Positions 15,491-24,251 of a DNA stretch of 39,414 nt are shown here, piece after piece. The notes under the pieces are model-generated. The model had not been told where the DNA came from. It made no database searches and saw nothing but the letters and a program-made list of their open reading frames with translations. Source of the DNA: CAYUVA01 sp964448115 [NCBI: uncultured bacterium] (GTDB taxonomy: Bacteria > CAYUVA01); contig CAYUVA010000043.1 of NCBI GenBank assembly GCA_964448115.1, forward strand, positions 1 through 39,414. The letters run 5' to 3'. A program made the position numbers and the translations under genes. The number at the start of each line of letters is the position of its first letter. Position 1 is the stretch's first letter.

Positions 15491-17917
15491 TTGTCGCCTG
15501 ACCAGATAGCAACCATCTCCATAGAGGAGGAGCTGAAAAGCTCCTTCATCGACTACTCCATGTCGGTAATCATAAGCCGTGCCCTTCCCGATGTGCGTGA
15601 TGGACTCAAGCCGGTACACCGCCGCATCTTGGTCGCCATGAACGACCTGAACCTAACCGCTGACAAGCCAGCCAAGAAGTGCGCCAAGATCTGCGGTGAT
15701 GTCAGCGGAAACTATCACCCGCACGGCGAGCAGGTCATATACCCAACACTTGTGCGCATGGCTCAAGACTTCTCCATGAGATACCCGCTGGTTAACGGAC
15801 AGGGTAACTTCGGCTCCATCGATGGCGATCCGCCCGCTGCCATGCGCTACACCGAAGCCAAGATGAGCCGCATCACGGAGGAGATGTTGAAAGATCTCGA
15901 TAAGGAGACGGTTGACTTCGTGCCCAACTATGATGGCTCGCAGGTGGAACCTGTGGTCTTACCTACCGTGCTACCCAACCTCTTGATAAATGGTTCATCA
16001 GGGATCGCAGTCGGCATGGCGACCAACATTCCACCTCACAACCTGGCAGAGGTTATCGATGCGCTGGTAAATATCATTGAGGATCCAGAGTGCACTACCA
16101 GCGACCTATGCAAGCACATCAAGGGTCCCGATTTCCCCACCGGTGGGATAATCTATGGTGTCGATGGCATAAAAAGCGCCTACGAGACCGGCAGGGGACT
16201 GGTCAAGCTGCGCGCAAACGCCTATATCGAGGAACATGAGAAGAGCGGCAAGGATTCCATCATCGTAGACGAGATACCCTACCAGGTGAACAAATCCTCG
16301 CTTTTGGAGGCTATCGCCAACCTGGTGAACAATAGGAAAATCGAGGGTGTCGCAGATATACGAGATGAATCGGATCGCGAGGGGATGCGCATCGTAATCG
16401 AGCTGAAAAAAGACGGCATCGCACAGGTTATCTTGAATCAGCTTTATAAGCACACCCAACTGGAGATCACCTACGGAATCATAATGCTGGCGCTAGTCGA
16501 TGGCGAGCCGAAGGTGCTTACCCTCAAGGAGATGCTGGAATACTTCATAGCCCACCGCCGGCAGGTAGTTATCCGCCGCTCCATATTTGAGCTGCAAAAA
16601 GCTGAAGCCAGGGCGCATATACTTGAGGGGATGAAAAAAGCGCTCGACTTCATAGACGAAGTAATAAATATCATAAGAAGCTCCAGCGATGGTACTCAAG
16701 CCAAACGCAGGCTCATCGAGAGCTTCGAGTTTTCCGATGAGCAGGCACAGGCTATACTCGACATGAGGCTGCAACGGCTAACCGGCTTGGAGCGCGAAAA
16801 GATCGACCAGGAATACAAAGAGCTTATAAAGCAAATATCGTACCTCAAGTCGATCCTGGGCAGCGAATCGGTGCTAATGGGAGTGATAAAAGAGGAGCTA
16901 CTCCAACTCAAGGAAAGATATCAAGATCCAAGAAAGACGCAGATCGCCCAGCAGACCGAGGATCTCTCCGCCGAAGATTTCATCATCGAAGAGGATATGG
17001 TGGTGATGATAACCCACCAGGGATACATCAAGCGCAACAAGCTCTCCTTGTATAGGGCGCAGCATCGCGGGGGTATAGGCGTTACCGGTATCCTGACCAA
17101 GGACGATGATTTTGTGGAGCACCTCTTTGTCGCCTCCACACATGACTATGTACTGGTCTTTACCAACCTAGGAAAGGTACATTGGATCAAGGTATATCAG
17201 ATACCGGAGGCAGGACGAGCAGCCAAAGGCAAAGCAGTGGTAAACTTCCTGCGCCTGGAGACCGGGGAACACATCGCTGCTTACATGCCGGTGCGAGACT
17301 TCAGGGAAGACCTGTTCGTTACTATGGTTACAAAGAAAGGCTTGGTGAAAAAAACCGAGCTGATGGCATTCTCCCGACCATTATCCTCCGGGATCATCGC
17401 CATAAAGATTAAAGAAGGCGACGAGCTGATAAGCTCCAGGCTGACTAATGGAAATGCTGACCTGTTCATTGCAACCAAGCTCGGAAAAGCAGTCCGATTC
17501 AAGGAAGAACAGATCCGCCCAACTGGGAGAGGTGCTATGGGAGTTATCGGGATAAGGCTCTCAAATGGCGATGAGGTCGTCGGTATGGAGGCTATTACCG
17601 AGCCTACAACCATCCTCACCGTTACAGAAAATGGCTACGGGAAAAGAACCGATATCGAGCAATACACTCCGAAAAACCGCGGCACTATGGGGGTTATCAA
17701 CATAAAAACAACCATGCGCAACGGATACGTGGTCGGAATAACTACCGTTAAGGATGGCGATGATGTAATCTGTATCACCAGCAAAGGCAAGATCATCAGG
17801 CTTAGCATCAAGCCAGAAAGCCTCAGGACAATTGGAAGAAATACCCAAGGTGTACACCTGCAAGATCTCGATGCCGGCGAGAAGATCGTCGCCTTCGGAA
17901 AAGTAGCCAAAGATTAG
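15491..17917 (+). CDS. gyrA: DNA gyrase subunit A
   Basis: Breaks and rejoins DNA in the type II topoisomerase that adds negative supercoils; works with GyrB, which is not in this window. 808 residues. The start is TTG with AAGGAG 9 nt upstream. The winged-helix and tower region begins [20 protein letters not shown]. The active-site tyrosine is Tyr120 in AAMRYTEAK. The C-terminal beta-pinwheel starts near residue 500 and carries the GyrA box QHRGGIG (about 524-530), which argues for gyrase rather than ParC; further blades show GRGAMGV, NRGTMGV and GRNTQGV. The quinolone-determining region is unusual: HGEQVIYP puts Gln81 where E. coli has Ser83 and Pro85 where it has Asp87. The gene is followed by the small anchored protein about 63 bp downstream. 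Confidence 0.97.
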   Translation: MSPDQIATISIEEELKSSFIDYSMSVIISRALPDVRDGLKPVHRRILVAMNDLNLTADKPAKKCAKICGDVSGNYHPHGEQVIYPTLVRMAQDFSMRYPLVNGQGNFGSIDGDPPAAMRYTEAKMSRITEEMLKDLDKETVDFVPNYDGSQVEPVVLPTVLPNLLINGSSGIAVGMATNIPPHNLAEVIDALVNIIEDPECTTSDLCKHIKGPDFPTGGIIYGVDGIKSAYETGRGLVKLRANAYIEEHEKSGKDSIIVDEIPYQVNKSSLLEAIANLVNNRKIEGVADIRDESDREGMRIVIELKKDGIAQVILNQLYKHTQLEITYGIIMLALVDGEPKVLTLKEMLEYFIAHRRQVVIRRSIFELQKAEARAHILEGMKKALDFIDEVINIIRSSSDGTQAKRRLIESFEFSDEQAQAILDMRLQRLTGLEREKIDQEYKELIKQISYLKSILGSESVLMGVIKEELLQLKERYQDPRKTQIAQQTEDLSAEDFIIEEDMVVMITHQGYIKRNKLSLYRAQHRGGIGVTGILTKDDDFVEHLFVASTHDYVLVFTNLGKVHWIKVYQIPEAGRAAKGKAVVNFLRLETGEHIAAYMPVRDFREDLFVTMVTKKGLVKKTELMAFSRPLSSGIIAIKIKEGDELISSRLTNGNADLFIATKLGKAVRFKEEQIRPTGRGAMGVIGIRLSNGDEVVGMEAITEPTTILTVTENGYGKRTDIEQYTPKNRGTMGVINIKTTMRNGYVVGITTVKDGDDVICITSKGKIIRLSIKPESLRTIGRNTQGVHLQDLDAGEKIVAFGKVAKD

Positions 17918-17980
17918 TAAAAGTCTTTAGTCTGTGGTTATTTGGCTTAAGGTTAATAAAACCATTAAGGGAATCTCATC

Positions 17981-18520
17981 ATTGTAACTAAAAGAGAAAT
18001 CATCACTACCCTCGTTGTATCAGTAATTGTACTGATTGGAACCGTTTACCTGGCATCGATGATCCGTTCGCCAAGAAAGATTAACCCATCGAATACGGAA
18101 ACATTCAGCGGCGATTGCGTTGAGTATAACCTCCTTGAATGGTGCATATCCGAGATATCTACAGCCAAGCCATCCTTTGCTGCAATCGATATGGTTCAAG
18201 ATACTGATGATCTTCTCGCTTTACGCCTTTGCCTGAAGAATAAGGGTAATGATCGATTCCTGTTTCATAACTCTATGTTAACCTTGATCGATGGCAGGGG
18301 CAGGACGTACAATGCCCTTGGCATCGTTAGCAACATAGATGCCAGCGGGATCAACACATCCATTGTACTCCCCGATGGTGAGCTGGATGTCATTGCATAT
18401 TTCCCAAAGCCAAAAAACCAGGCAAACCTGAAGCTCAAGATAGCCTTATCGGAACAGAAAAGGGAGCGTATAATCTATCAGCTCGGTAAAAAGCGGGGGC
18501 TGAAACCGAAAAGCAAGTAG
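17981..18520 (+). CDS. Small membrane-anchored protein of unknown function, apparent non-standard start
   Basis: The first ATG (18059) lies after a clear transmembrane helix encoded in the same frame. The open frame begins after a TAA near 17966, and the segment ATT GTA ACT AAA AGA GAA is followed by a 20-residue hydrophobic stretch (ITTLVVSVIVLIGTVYLASM). A signal-anchor of this quality just upstream of an ATG is unlikely by chance. I therefore place the start at the ATT (17981), with AAGG upstream; ATC at 17978 is the alternative. There is no ATG, GTG or TTG in frame. The outside domain (about residues 40-165) is beta-rich, with LLALRLCLKNKGNDRF and MLTLIDGRGRTYNALG. This recalls the Ig-like DUF4352/telokin-like fold, but I cannot assign it. 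It is convergent with lgt, 13 bp apart. Confidence 0.65.
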   Translation: MVTKREIITTLVVSVIVLIGTVYLASMIRSPRKINPSNTETFSGDCVEYNLLEWCISEISTAKPSFAAIDMVQDTDDLLALRLCLKNKGNDRFLFHNSMLTLIDGRGRTYNALGIVSNIDASGINTSIVLPDGELDVIAYFPKPKNQANLKLKIALSEQKRERIIYQLGKKRGLKPKSK

Positions 18521-18533
18521 GCAATTGACCTGT

Positions 18534-19322
18534 CTATTCTTTGTTCACGCCGACTCCGGCGTATCTTCTTCTCAGATAAAGATGCATATTAACTGCAACG
18601 ATAAGGATAAAGATACTGATCCACTGCGAGGTTGAGAGTAGCCAAACGAAGCCCCGTATCGTATCCCCGCGTAAAAACTCGATTAAGAACCGAGTGATGG
18701 CATACATTATAAGGAAATTCCAGGTTATCCACCCCGGATATGCTCTCCTCTTCCACAACAGCATGACTATAACAAAGAGCATCCAGCCGTTGAGCGATGA
18801 ATATAACTGCGTAGGGTGTATGGCGCATGAATATCCATAGTGGTCATAAGGAATGCTCCCCGGCGGGAAGGTTACACCAAAGGGGAGGTCGGTCGGCTTG
18901 CCAAAGCAACAGCCACTTAGGAAACAGCCGATGCGGGTGATGCCGATGCCCATAGCAACGCTCGGCGCCATATAGTCTAGATAGCGATGAATATCTATCT
19001 TCTTATAGCGACCATACAAATAGGCGGCTATCAGCGAAAGTATCACTCCTCCGTACATCACGAAGCCTCCGCTGCGCAACCTAAAATAGGAGCGGGGATT
19101 ATCGAGAAATGTACCAAAGGTCGTGATGACATAGGTCAGTTTTGATCCAACCAGGGCAGCAATGATTATGATGATAGCCATGTTGAGGAGCGTCTCTGGG
19201 TTCTCCCCATCCTTCTTCGCCAAGTACTGCGCCAGGGTAACGCCGGCTACAAATGCGATGCCGAGCATCAGCCCATAAGCGTAGATTTCAAGCGGTCCCA
19301 GCCTCAGTATGATAGGATGCAT
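18534..19322 (-). CDS. lgt: Prolipoprotein diacylglyceryl transferase
   Basis: Inner-membrane enzyme that moves diacylglyceryl from phosphatidylglycerol to the lipobox cysteine of prolipoproteins, the first step of lipoprotein maturation. Several lipoprotein substrates are encoded in this window (22788, 37137, 10215). 262 residues with about seven membrane helices. The family signature is GITRIGCFLSGCCFG (residues about 127-141, with the essential Arg130), followed by HPTQLYSSLNG (169-179) and the C-terminal RFLIEFLRGD. The segment where E. coli has His103 in FHGG reads MYGG here, a variant found in other phyla. I start at the ATG giving MHPIILRLGPLEIYAYG, the usual Lgt beginning; a TTG 21 nt earlier is open but neither has a strong Shine-Dalgarno. 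Confidence 0.95.
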   Translation of the reverse strand: MHPIILRLGPLEIYAYGLMLGIAFVAGVTLAQYLAKKDGENPETLLNMAIIIIIAALVGSKLTYVITTFGTFLDNPRSYFRLRSGGFVMYGGVILSLIAAYLYGRYKKIDIHRYLDYMAPSVAMGIGITRIGCFLSGCCFGKPTDLPFGVTFPPGSIPYDHYGYSCAIHPTQLYSSLNGWMLFVIVMLLWKRRAYPGWITWNFLIMYAITRFLIEFLRGDTIRGFVWLLSTSQWISIFILIVAVNMHLYLRRRYAGVGVNKE

Positions 19323-19390
19323 AGCAGTTGCTATATATAACAACCCAATCGGGATTGCAACCTGGAAATAGGCATAAGGCGTGAGATTAT

Positions 19391-19430
19391 TTTAACCACA
19401 AAGGCACAAAGACACAAAGAGAGAAAAGAG
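19391..19430 (+). repeat. CACAAAG-type dispersed repeat, copy 3
   Basis: Begins TTTAACCACAAAGGCACAAA and continues as GACACAAAGAGAGAAAAGAG. It closely matches the copies at 3184 and (inverted) 3373. It lies in the 377-bp gap upstream of lgt and the phosphoesterase gene, which holds no gene. Confidence 0.75.
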
Positions 19431-19473
19431 ATCGGATACTCACTATATGGTCGAAACAAGCACGACCGCAATG

Positions 19474-19552
19474 GGTTGCAAGCAACCTATAGAATACCGA
19501 TGTCATTCGCTTTTGAGCCATGCTCAATGCCGATGAGAAACTTGGAATGACA
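19474..19552. repeat. Cluster of small palindromes, possible miniature element
   Basis: GGTTGC-AA-GCAACC (19474-19487) is a perfect hairpin. Fourteen bp further on, TGTCATTC (19501-19508) and GAATGACA (19545-19552) form 8-bp terminal inverted repeats of a 52-bp segment, which contains an internal hairpin TTGAGC-CAT-GCTCAA (19513-19527). No T-run follows. It resembles a REP- or MITE-like unit, but only one copy is seen in the window. Confidence 0.5.
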
Positions 19553-19570
19553 GTTAAGGCAAGAAAATTA

Positions 19571-19613
19571 TGACCTGCGAAATTGCGTTATCTTTCTTAA
19601 GAGGTGATCTAAT
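19571..19613 (+). repeat. 43-bp dispersed repeat, copy A
   Basis: Starts TGACCTGCGAAATTGCGTTA and continues TCTTTCTTAAGAGGTGATCTAA in two parts. It matches 39302-39344 at most positions. Both copies sit in the same order behind a CACAAAG-type repeat. Confidence 0.6.
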
Positions 19614-19699
19614 ATGAGAAAAACCACTGGCTCGAAATATGCCAAATATCGGTCATCTGCTTGCAGGTATAGGAATTCTCGGCTATATTTCACTGTATT

Positions 19700-20740
19700 A
19701 TGGTAACTAAATTACTAAAACTTTCATCCAGTCGTAATCATCTTCGCCTTTTACTGACAATAGGGTTCCTATTTTTTGCCTGTTCATCGCTGGTAGCCTC
19801 AGAGGCAGACCTGAATATTACAATAGCGATAATCGCCGACCCTCACCTGGGAGTTAATACCCCTGACCGACCGCCAAAGGCGTTCACCTTGAGCCTATCG
19901 TTGCTCAGCGAGGCTATCAACCGAGTAAATAATAGACCAGATATCGATGCAGTCTTATTCCCCGGCGATCTGCTAAAGGACGCAGAACCAGGGAACCTAT
20001 CCAAGCTGAAGCAGTTGCTAGGCAGGCTGAGCAAACCGTATTTTATGGCAATCGGAAACCATGACTTCTATGACAATCGCAAGGGGAAGCTGACCAAACA
20101 GCAGTTCATGGATGCTTTCCCTAAAGGCGGGTTCAAGGGCGGCAGATCATATTACCTAGCACAGCTTTGCGACCAGTTGAACCTTATAGTGCTCGACACC
20201 AACATATCAGGCAGAGCCGATGGCATATTGCCAAGTGAGCAATTGCAATGGCTGAAGAAAGTACTCGCGGGTACAAGCAATACGCCAGCTATTATCATGG
20301 CTCATCACTCCCTGGCATTCCATCATCCTGACGATAAGATGAGGCAGTGGCGCATCTTTAGCATCCGAAATATGGAGCAAGTGCAAAAAGAGATCCTCGC
20401 TTCGCCGAATGTAATAGCGGTCATCACCGGGCATCACCATCTGGCAAGCGTTCGAGTCATCGATGATCTCCCCTTCATCTCGGTTCCCTCAGCCCTTGTC
20501 TATCCTACCGCCATGGCATTAATGCGGATCTATAAGGATACCATCATGTACCGCACCATAAAGCTCGGAGATGATAAGACAAGGAACAAATCACTAGAGG
20601 TTCTCAAATGCGACATCTTATACCTCCCATCATTTCCACCCCCGAAGCTGGGATGGTTCGAGATGCTAAAAAGGGCGGTCGAGGGCAAAGAGTCCGATAA
20701 TCATTTTATATTGAAAAGCCGTTTCCGAGTGGCAGATTAG
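19700..20740 (+). CDS. Exported calcineurin-like metallophosphoesterase
   Basis: 346 residues. A hydrophobic leader (about 15-33, ending FFACSSLVAS) suggests export or lipid attachment, though the lipobox is poor. All five dimetal phosphoesterase motifs are present in order: ADPHLG (Asp47, His49), PGDLLKD, GNHDFYD, MAHHSLAFHH and TGHHHLAS. The enzyme should hydrolyse a phosphomonoester or phosphodiester, possibly a nucleotide or phospholipid headgroup, outside the cytoplasm. The last 60 residues extend beyond the usual catalytic core. The ATG at 19700 lacks a clear Shine-Dalgarno. It lies 12 bp before the GT9 gene and is probably co-transcribed with it, which hints at an envelope glycan or lipid role. 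Confidence 0.9.
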   Translation: MVTKLLKLSSSRNHLRLLLTIGFLFFACSSLVASEADLNITIAIIADPHLGVNTPDRPPKAFTLSLSLLSEAINRVNNRPDIDAVLFPGDLLKDAEPGNLSKLKQLLGRLSKPYFMAIGNHDFYDNRKGKLTKQQFMDAFPKGGFKGGRSYYLAQLCDQLNLIVLDTNISGRADGILPSEQLQWLKKVLAGTSNTPAIIMAHHSLAFHHPDDKMRQWRIFSIRNMEQVQKEILASPNVIAVITGHHHLASVRVIDDLPFISVPSALVYPTAMALMRIYKDTIMYRTIKLGDDKTRNKSLEVLKCDILYLPSFPPPKLGWFEMLKRAVEGKESDNHFILKSRFRVAD

Positions 20741-20752
20741 CACTAAGCCCGC

Positions 20753-21826
20753 ATGTCAGGATATTGTTCTAAAAAGCAAAATATATTGGTTATCAGTGCA
20801 ACCGGCATCGGCAATGCCATAATGGCGACTCCCCTGCTGGAAGCGTTGAGCAAGAGCAAACGCGGGTACTCGATCCACCTGCTCTGTAGTCGGGCTGCCA
20901 GCTCCCTTTTCGAACATGATGATAGAATTGACCAGCTCATTTACTTTGACCAGGCAAGGGAGCATCGATTCCTTGGCACTTGCAGGCTGGCTAGAGAGCT
21001 TCGCGCACGCCGTTTCCTGGTGGCGATCAATACATTCCCCGGCGCCAAGGTTCGCTATGCCTTATTGTGCTATCTAGCCGGCATCCCTACTAGGATATCC
21101 CATAGATATCGATTCCCAAGTACTTACAAGAATGTCAATTTCCTTTACACCCATCTTTTGCCCTACGAGGAGGGCATTCATGAGACCCTCTTGAATTCAA
21201 TGCTTCTCAAGCCCCTTAATATCAATATAGAAGGTAGAGCCGAATATGCCTTGCGAATCCCTGAGCACCCAAGGGATGTAGTAAAGGGATTCCTTGAACA
21301 ACAAGGCTTGGATGGATGTTCTGTCCTCATCGGCATCCACCCCGGCGCAGGGGATAGCCCGCTGGGAAGAGCCAAACGATGGAATCCCAAATGTTACGTT
21401 GACTTGATCGCTAGACTTTCAGAGCATAAGGATGTCGGCATCATCATCATACAAGGACCCAGCGAGGCTAGAGAGGTAAGGGATATCCTCTCCTCGGTAC
21501 CTGCAAACGACAAGATCAAGGTCTCTTCAGGGCTGAATCTAGTGGAAACCGCGCAAATGTTGCGAAGGCTCAGGGCATTGATAACCACTGATTCTGGCAT
21601 CGGGCACCTGGCAGCAGCCATGCATACGCCGGTCATAAGCTTGTTCGGTCCCTCGGACTACAGGCGCACCGCCCCTCTTGGAGAGCGTAATATGCTCATT
21701 CGCCATCAACTCGATTGCTATGGCTGCTACAGCGTCTATCAGCCTCTTACCTGCGACCGCAATTACCGCTGCATGGATGAAATTACCGTCAGCGAGGTAT
21801 ATGAAACGGTACAACGATTCCTTTGA
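20753..21826 (+). CDS. Glycosyltransferase family 9 (heptosyltransferase-type)
   Basis: 357 residues, the normal length for WaaF/WaaC/RfaQ-type GT-B enzymes. The N-terminal domain opens NILVISATGIGNAIMATPLL, the GT9 acceptor-side glycine loop. The C-terminal domain has GIHPGAG and then TDSGIGHLAAAMHTPVISLF followed by GPSDYRRTAP, the donor-binding signature. The C-terminus has the GT9 cysteine pattern CYGC, CDRNYRC and CM. It should transfer ADP-heptose or a similar sugar in the cytoplasm to lipid A-core or an analogous glycolipid, and so supports a diderm envelope with LPS-like material. Donor specificity cannot be read from the sequence. It follows the phosphoesterase gene by 12 bp and is convergent with the unknown membrane protein at 21858. 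Confidence 0.92.
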   Translation: MSGYCSKKQNILVISATGIGNAIMATPLLEALSKSKRGYSIHLLCSRAASSLFEHDDRIDQLIYFDQAREHRFLGTCRLARELRARRFLVAINTFPGAKVRYALLCYLAGIPTRISHRYRFPSTYKNVNFLYTHLLPYEEGIHETLLNSMLLKPLNINIEGRAEYALRIPEHPRDVVKGFLEQQGLDGCSVLIGIHPGAGDSPLGRAKRWNPKCYVDLIARLSEHKDVGIIIIQGPSEAREVRDILSSVPANDKIKVSSGLNLVETAQMLRRLRALITTDSGIGHLAAAMHTPVISLFGPSDYRRTAPLGERNMLIRHQLDCYGCYSVYQPLTCDRNYRCMDEITVSEVYETVQRFL

Positions 21827-21857
21827 GGTAAGATGCTGCCATGTCAGCAACCGGGCA

Positions 21858-22637
21858 TCAAAACTCGATGGCGATCCCCAGCCCGGTAAATGAATCAGTG
21901 AACATGGGCACCAGCTCGACCTTGAATCTACTATCCCCTATATCAAAGCCCTTATAGCCCCAGCCTTTGGCTTTGGCCAGGTTGTAGATACCATTGCCGA
22001 TGTATATAGCTCCCAGCGCTATCACAACCGATGCCTTGCGAATGTCTTCTTCCACCTTGCGCTGATCGATCTGCCAACTATGCGTGGAGGCATTTGGAAA
22101 AACTACATAATGAGTCCCTTTCTTGGTTATTATCTTCTCTTCAATTGCAAAATACGATAATCCGAGGATAGCAACGCCATACCCCAGGGAAAGATACCCC
22201 AATCTTCTATAATCGGACATGGTAACCGGTATGAATCGCCATCGCTTGAGCGACCAGTCATAGTATGCTGAATCGAGTGCTATCGATTGATATGCAAGAT
22301 AGGAAACCAGTCCTAGCGAGGATAGGACTGCTGAGTATGGCGATCCCTTGTATCTGCGGGTTCGTTCATAATTCTCCCAATGGAGGGCACTTTGATTATC
22401 GGTGTATTCTAACTTGTAATCTTTGCTATCTATATGGATCTCCTGATACAAGAATCCAGCAGTGGTAAGAAGCAGGCTGCCGGCAAGGGTCAACCTCATA
22501 GCGGTCTTCATGTCCCCATGATCGCGAAACCTCCATCTTGGATCATCCATGCCTATGGTATAGTCCAGCGAATATACGCTACAAACAGATAGACAAAATA
22601 ACGATATGATTAAATATGGCTGAACTTTATCTCTCAT
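21858..22637 (-). CDS. Hypothetical membrane protein
   Basis: 259 residues. No family recognised. A signal peptide is likely (residues 1-23, LIISLFCLSVCSVYS), followed by about four hydrophobic segments near 46-64, 103-120, 146-165 and 203-222 (the last contains VVIALGAIYIGNGIYNLAKA). The layout, with an Ala/Gly-rich helix pair late in the protein and a C-terminus ending in alternating strands (IGDSRFKVELVPMF, then GIAIEF), loosely resembles DUF5683-type inner-membrane proteins of diderms. That is only a shape resemblance. It stands alone, with a 150-bp promoter region shared with the divergent sulfatase-fold gene, and its stop is 31 bp from that of the GT9 gene. Confidence 0.7.
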   Translation of the reverse strand: MRDKVQPYLIISLFCLSVCSVYSLDYTIGMDDPRWRFRDHGDMKTAMRLTLAGSLLLTTAGFLYQEIHIDSKDYKLEYTDNQSALHWENYERTRRYKGSPYSAVLSSLGLVSYLAYQSIALDSAYYDWSLKRWRFIPVTMSDYRRLGYLSLGYGVAILGLSYFAIEEKIITKKGTHYVVFPNASTHSWQIDQRKVEEDIRKASVVIALGAIYIGNGIYNLAKAKGWGYKGFDIGDSRFKVELVPMFTDSFTGLGIAIEF

Positions 22638-22787
22638 TTCGAAATCTGGTTTCCAAAGACTTTATCTTTATAACATTAGCATTTAGCGATAAAATTATAA
22701 AGCAACAAGCAGGCTCGGGATGGTTCGGTTAATGGTGTCTATCTGTTTGTCAAAAACCTCATCTTATGATAGTGAGAGCATGATCTG

Positions 22788-24245
22788 ATGAATAAAAAGC
22801 GAATCATCCATGTTTCCTGTCTATGCCTGGCTGGACTGCTGGTTGTAATGATGACCCTCAGTGGTTGCAAACCAAGGGAAGGCAATAAAGAAAAGGCTTC
22901 CCAAGCAATTCAGTCATCTCAATTACAGCTTAAGCAATTCATCGACCTAAAGAAGAATGTCATTCTAATCTCGATAGATACCCTCAGGGCAGATGGCTTG
23001 GGAGCATACAGCCGGTACAGCGCCAGGACGCCGGTTATGGATAAGCTAGCCAATGAGGGCTTACAGTGCCTTCGTGCATATTGTCAGATACCGGTTACTG
23101 GACCATCGCATTATAGCATCCTATCCGGCGTGTATGCCCATACACACAATGTCTATAAGAATGGCAAGCCTTATAATGGTTCATTTCCCAGCCTGGCATC
23201 CATCCTGAAGAAAAAGGGATATCGTTGTGCCGCATTCATCAGCGGTACACCGCTCGCCGGCGATATAACCGCATTGAGCGAAGAATTCCATACATACCAA
23301 GACTCCTTCTTATCCAAGAATGGTCAAGATGCCCGAGATGTCCAATACATAACCTTTGATAGGGTTGCAACCGATACCGTGGAGCTTGTCAATGATTGGC
23401 TTGAGCAGGTCGCATCGCATCGCTTCTTCCTATTTCTGCACCTCTATGATCCACATGCACCCTATCGATGTTATCCTGAGTACCTGGTGGGTGATTATGC
23501 CGGGGAATTCATGAACGCTGATTATAGTAAGATCGAGCTCATGGCTAGGGATGATCCCCTGGATAGCAATCCTTACTGGCGTTTCATGCTGGATCGATAC
23601 TACTCTGAGGTTGATTATGTTGATCATGCCCTTGCCGTGCTCATGCGCAAGCTCAAGTCTCTGGGGCTTATCGAGGATAGCATAATCGCCCTGGTATCCG
23701 ATCATGGAGAATCCTTCGATCACGGATATTTATTCGATCATACCGATAGCCTTTATGAGTCTTGTCTGAGCATTCCGCTTATCATCTATGCACCCTCAAT
23801 AAAAAAGGTAAAAGGAGTGATCGCAGAGCCAACAGAGAGCATCGACCTGGCACCAACCCTGCTTTCATTGCTCAATATACCGATCCCCGAGTACATGGAG
23901 GGTGATGATCTTTTTGTTAATGACCCCAAACAATATGCCATAGCCGAGACCAAGCCATTGAATCATCGCACTGACAGGGGATATGTCTCTGCCTTGATTT
24001 ATGATGATAAAAAGCTCATTCACAATAAAGGGCTTGAATTGTTCGAGTGCTATAACCTGCTTGCCGATCCTGGCGAGATGCAGCCGATGAAGGAAACAGG
24101 TACTGATTACGCCATGCTGGCGCAACGGTTGAAAACTTGGCAAGATAATACGATGCAATTTGCAGAGCCAAAGCTGCATGAGCCAAAGACCCCGCTTCCA
24201 GGGCATTTGAAAGAGGGTCTGCGTGCCCTTGGGTATATCAAGTAG
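22788..24245 (+). CDS. Sulfatase-fold lipoprotein with Thr at the nucleophile position
   Basis: 485 residues. A perfect lipobox LSGC makes Cys27 the lipid-anchored N-terminus. The alkaline phosphatase/sulfatase core begins NVILISIDTLRADGLGAYS with metal ligand Asp64. Where classical sulfatases have C/S-x-P-x-R for formylglycine, this protein has PVTGPSHYSILSG, putting Thr104 at the nucleophile position. Later ligands are LHLYDPHAPY and VSDHGESFDHG. Thr nucleophiles are known in phosphoethanolamine transferases and phosphodiesterases of this superfamily, so hydrolysis or transfer of a phosphoryl group on a surface glycan is as likely as sulfate removal. It belongs to the PSH-type branch often seen with TPR domains. 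A large TPR protein is encoded convergently only 6 bp away, and the next upstream gene is divergent. Confidence 0.88.
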   Translation: MNKKRIIHVSCLCLAGLLVVMMTLSGCKPREGNKEKASQAIQSSQLQLKQFIDLKKNVILISIDTLRADGLGAYSRYSARTPVMDKLANEGLQCLRAYCQIPVTGPSHYSILSGVYAHTHNVYKNGKPYNGSFPSLASILKKKGYRCAAFISGTPLAGDITALSEEFHTYQDSFLSKNGQDARDVQYITFDRVATDTVELVNDWLEQVASHRFFLFLHLYDPHAPYRCYPEYLVGDYAGEFMNADYSKIELMARDDPLDSNPYWRFMLDRYYSEVDYVDHALAVLMRKLKSLGLIEDSIIALVSDHGESFDHGYLFDHTDSLYESCLSIPLIIYAPSIKKVKGVIAEPTESIDLAPTLLSLLNIPIPEYMEGDDLFVNDPKQYAIAETKPLNHRTDRGYVSALIYDDKKLIHNKGLELFECYNLLADPGEMQPMKETGTDYAMLAQRLKTWQDNTMQFAEPKLHEPKTPLPGHLKEGLRALGYIK

Positions 24246-24251
24246 AAGCGG

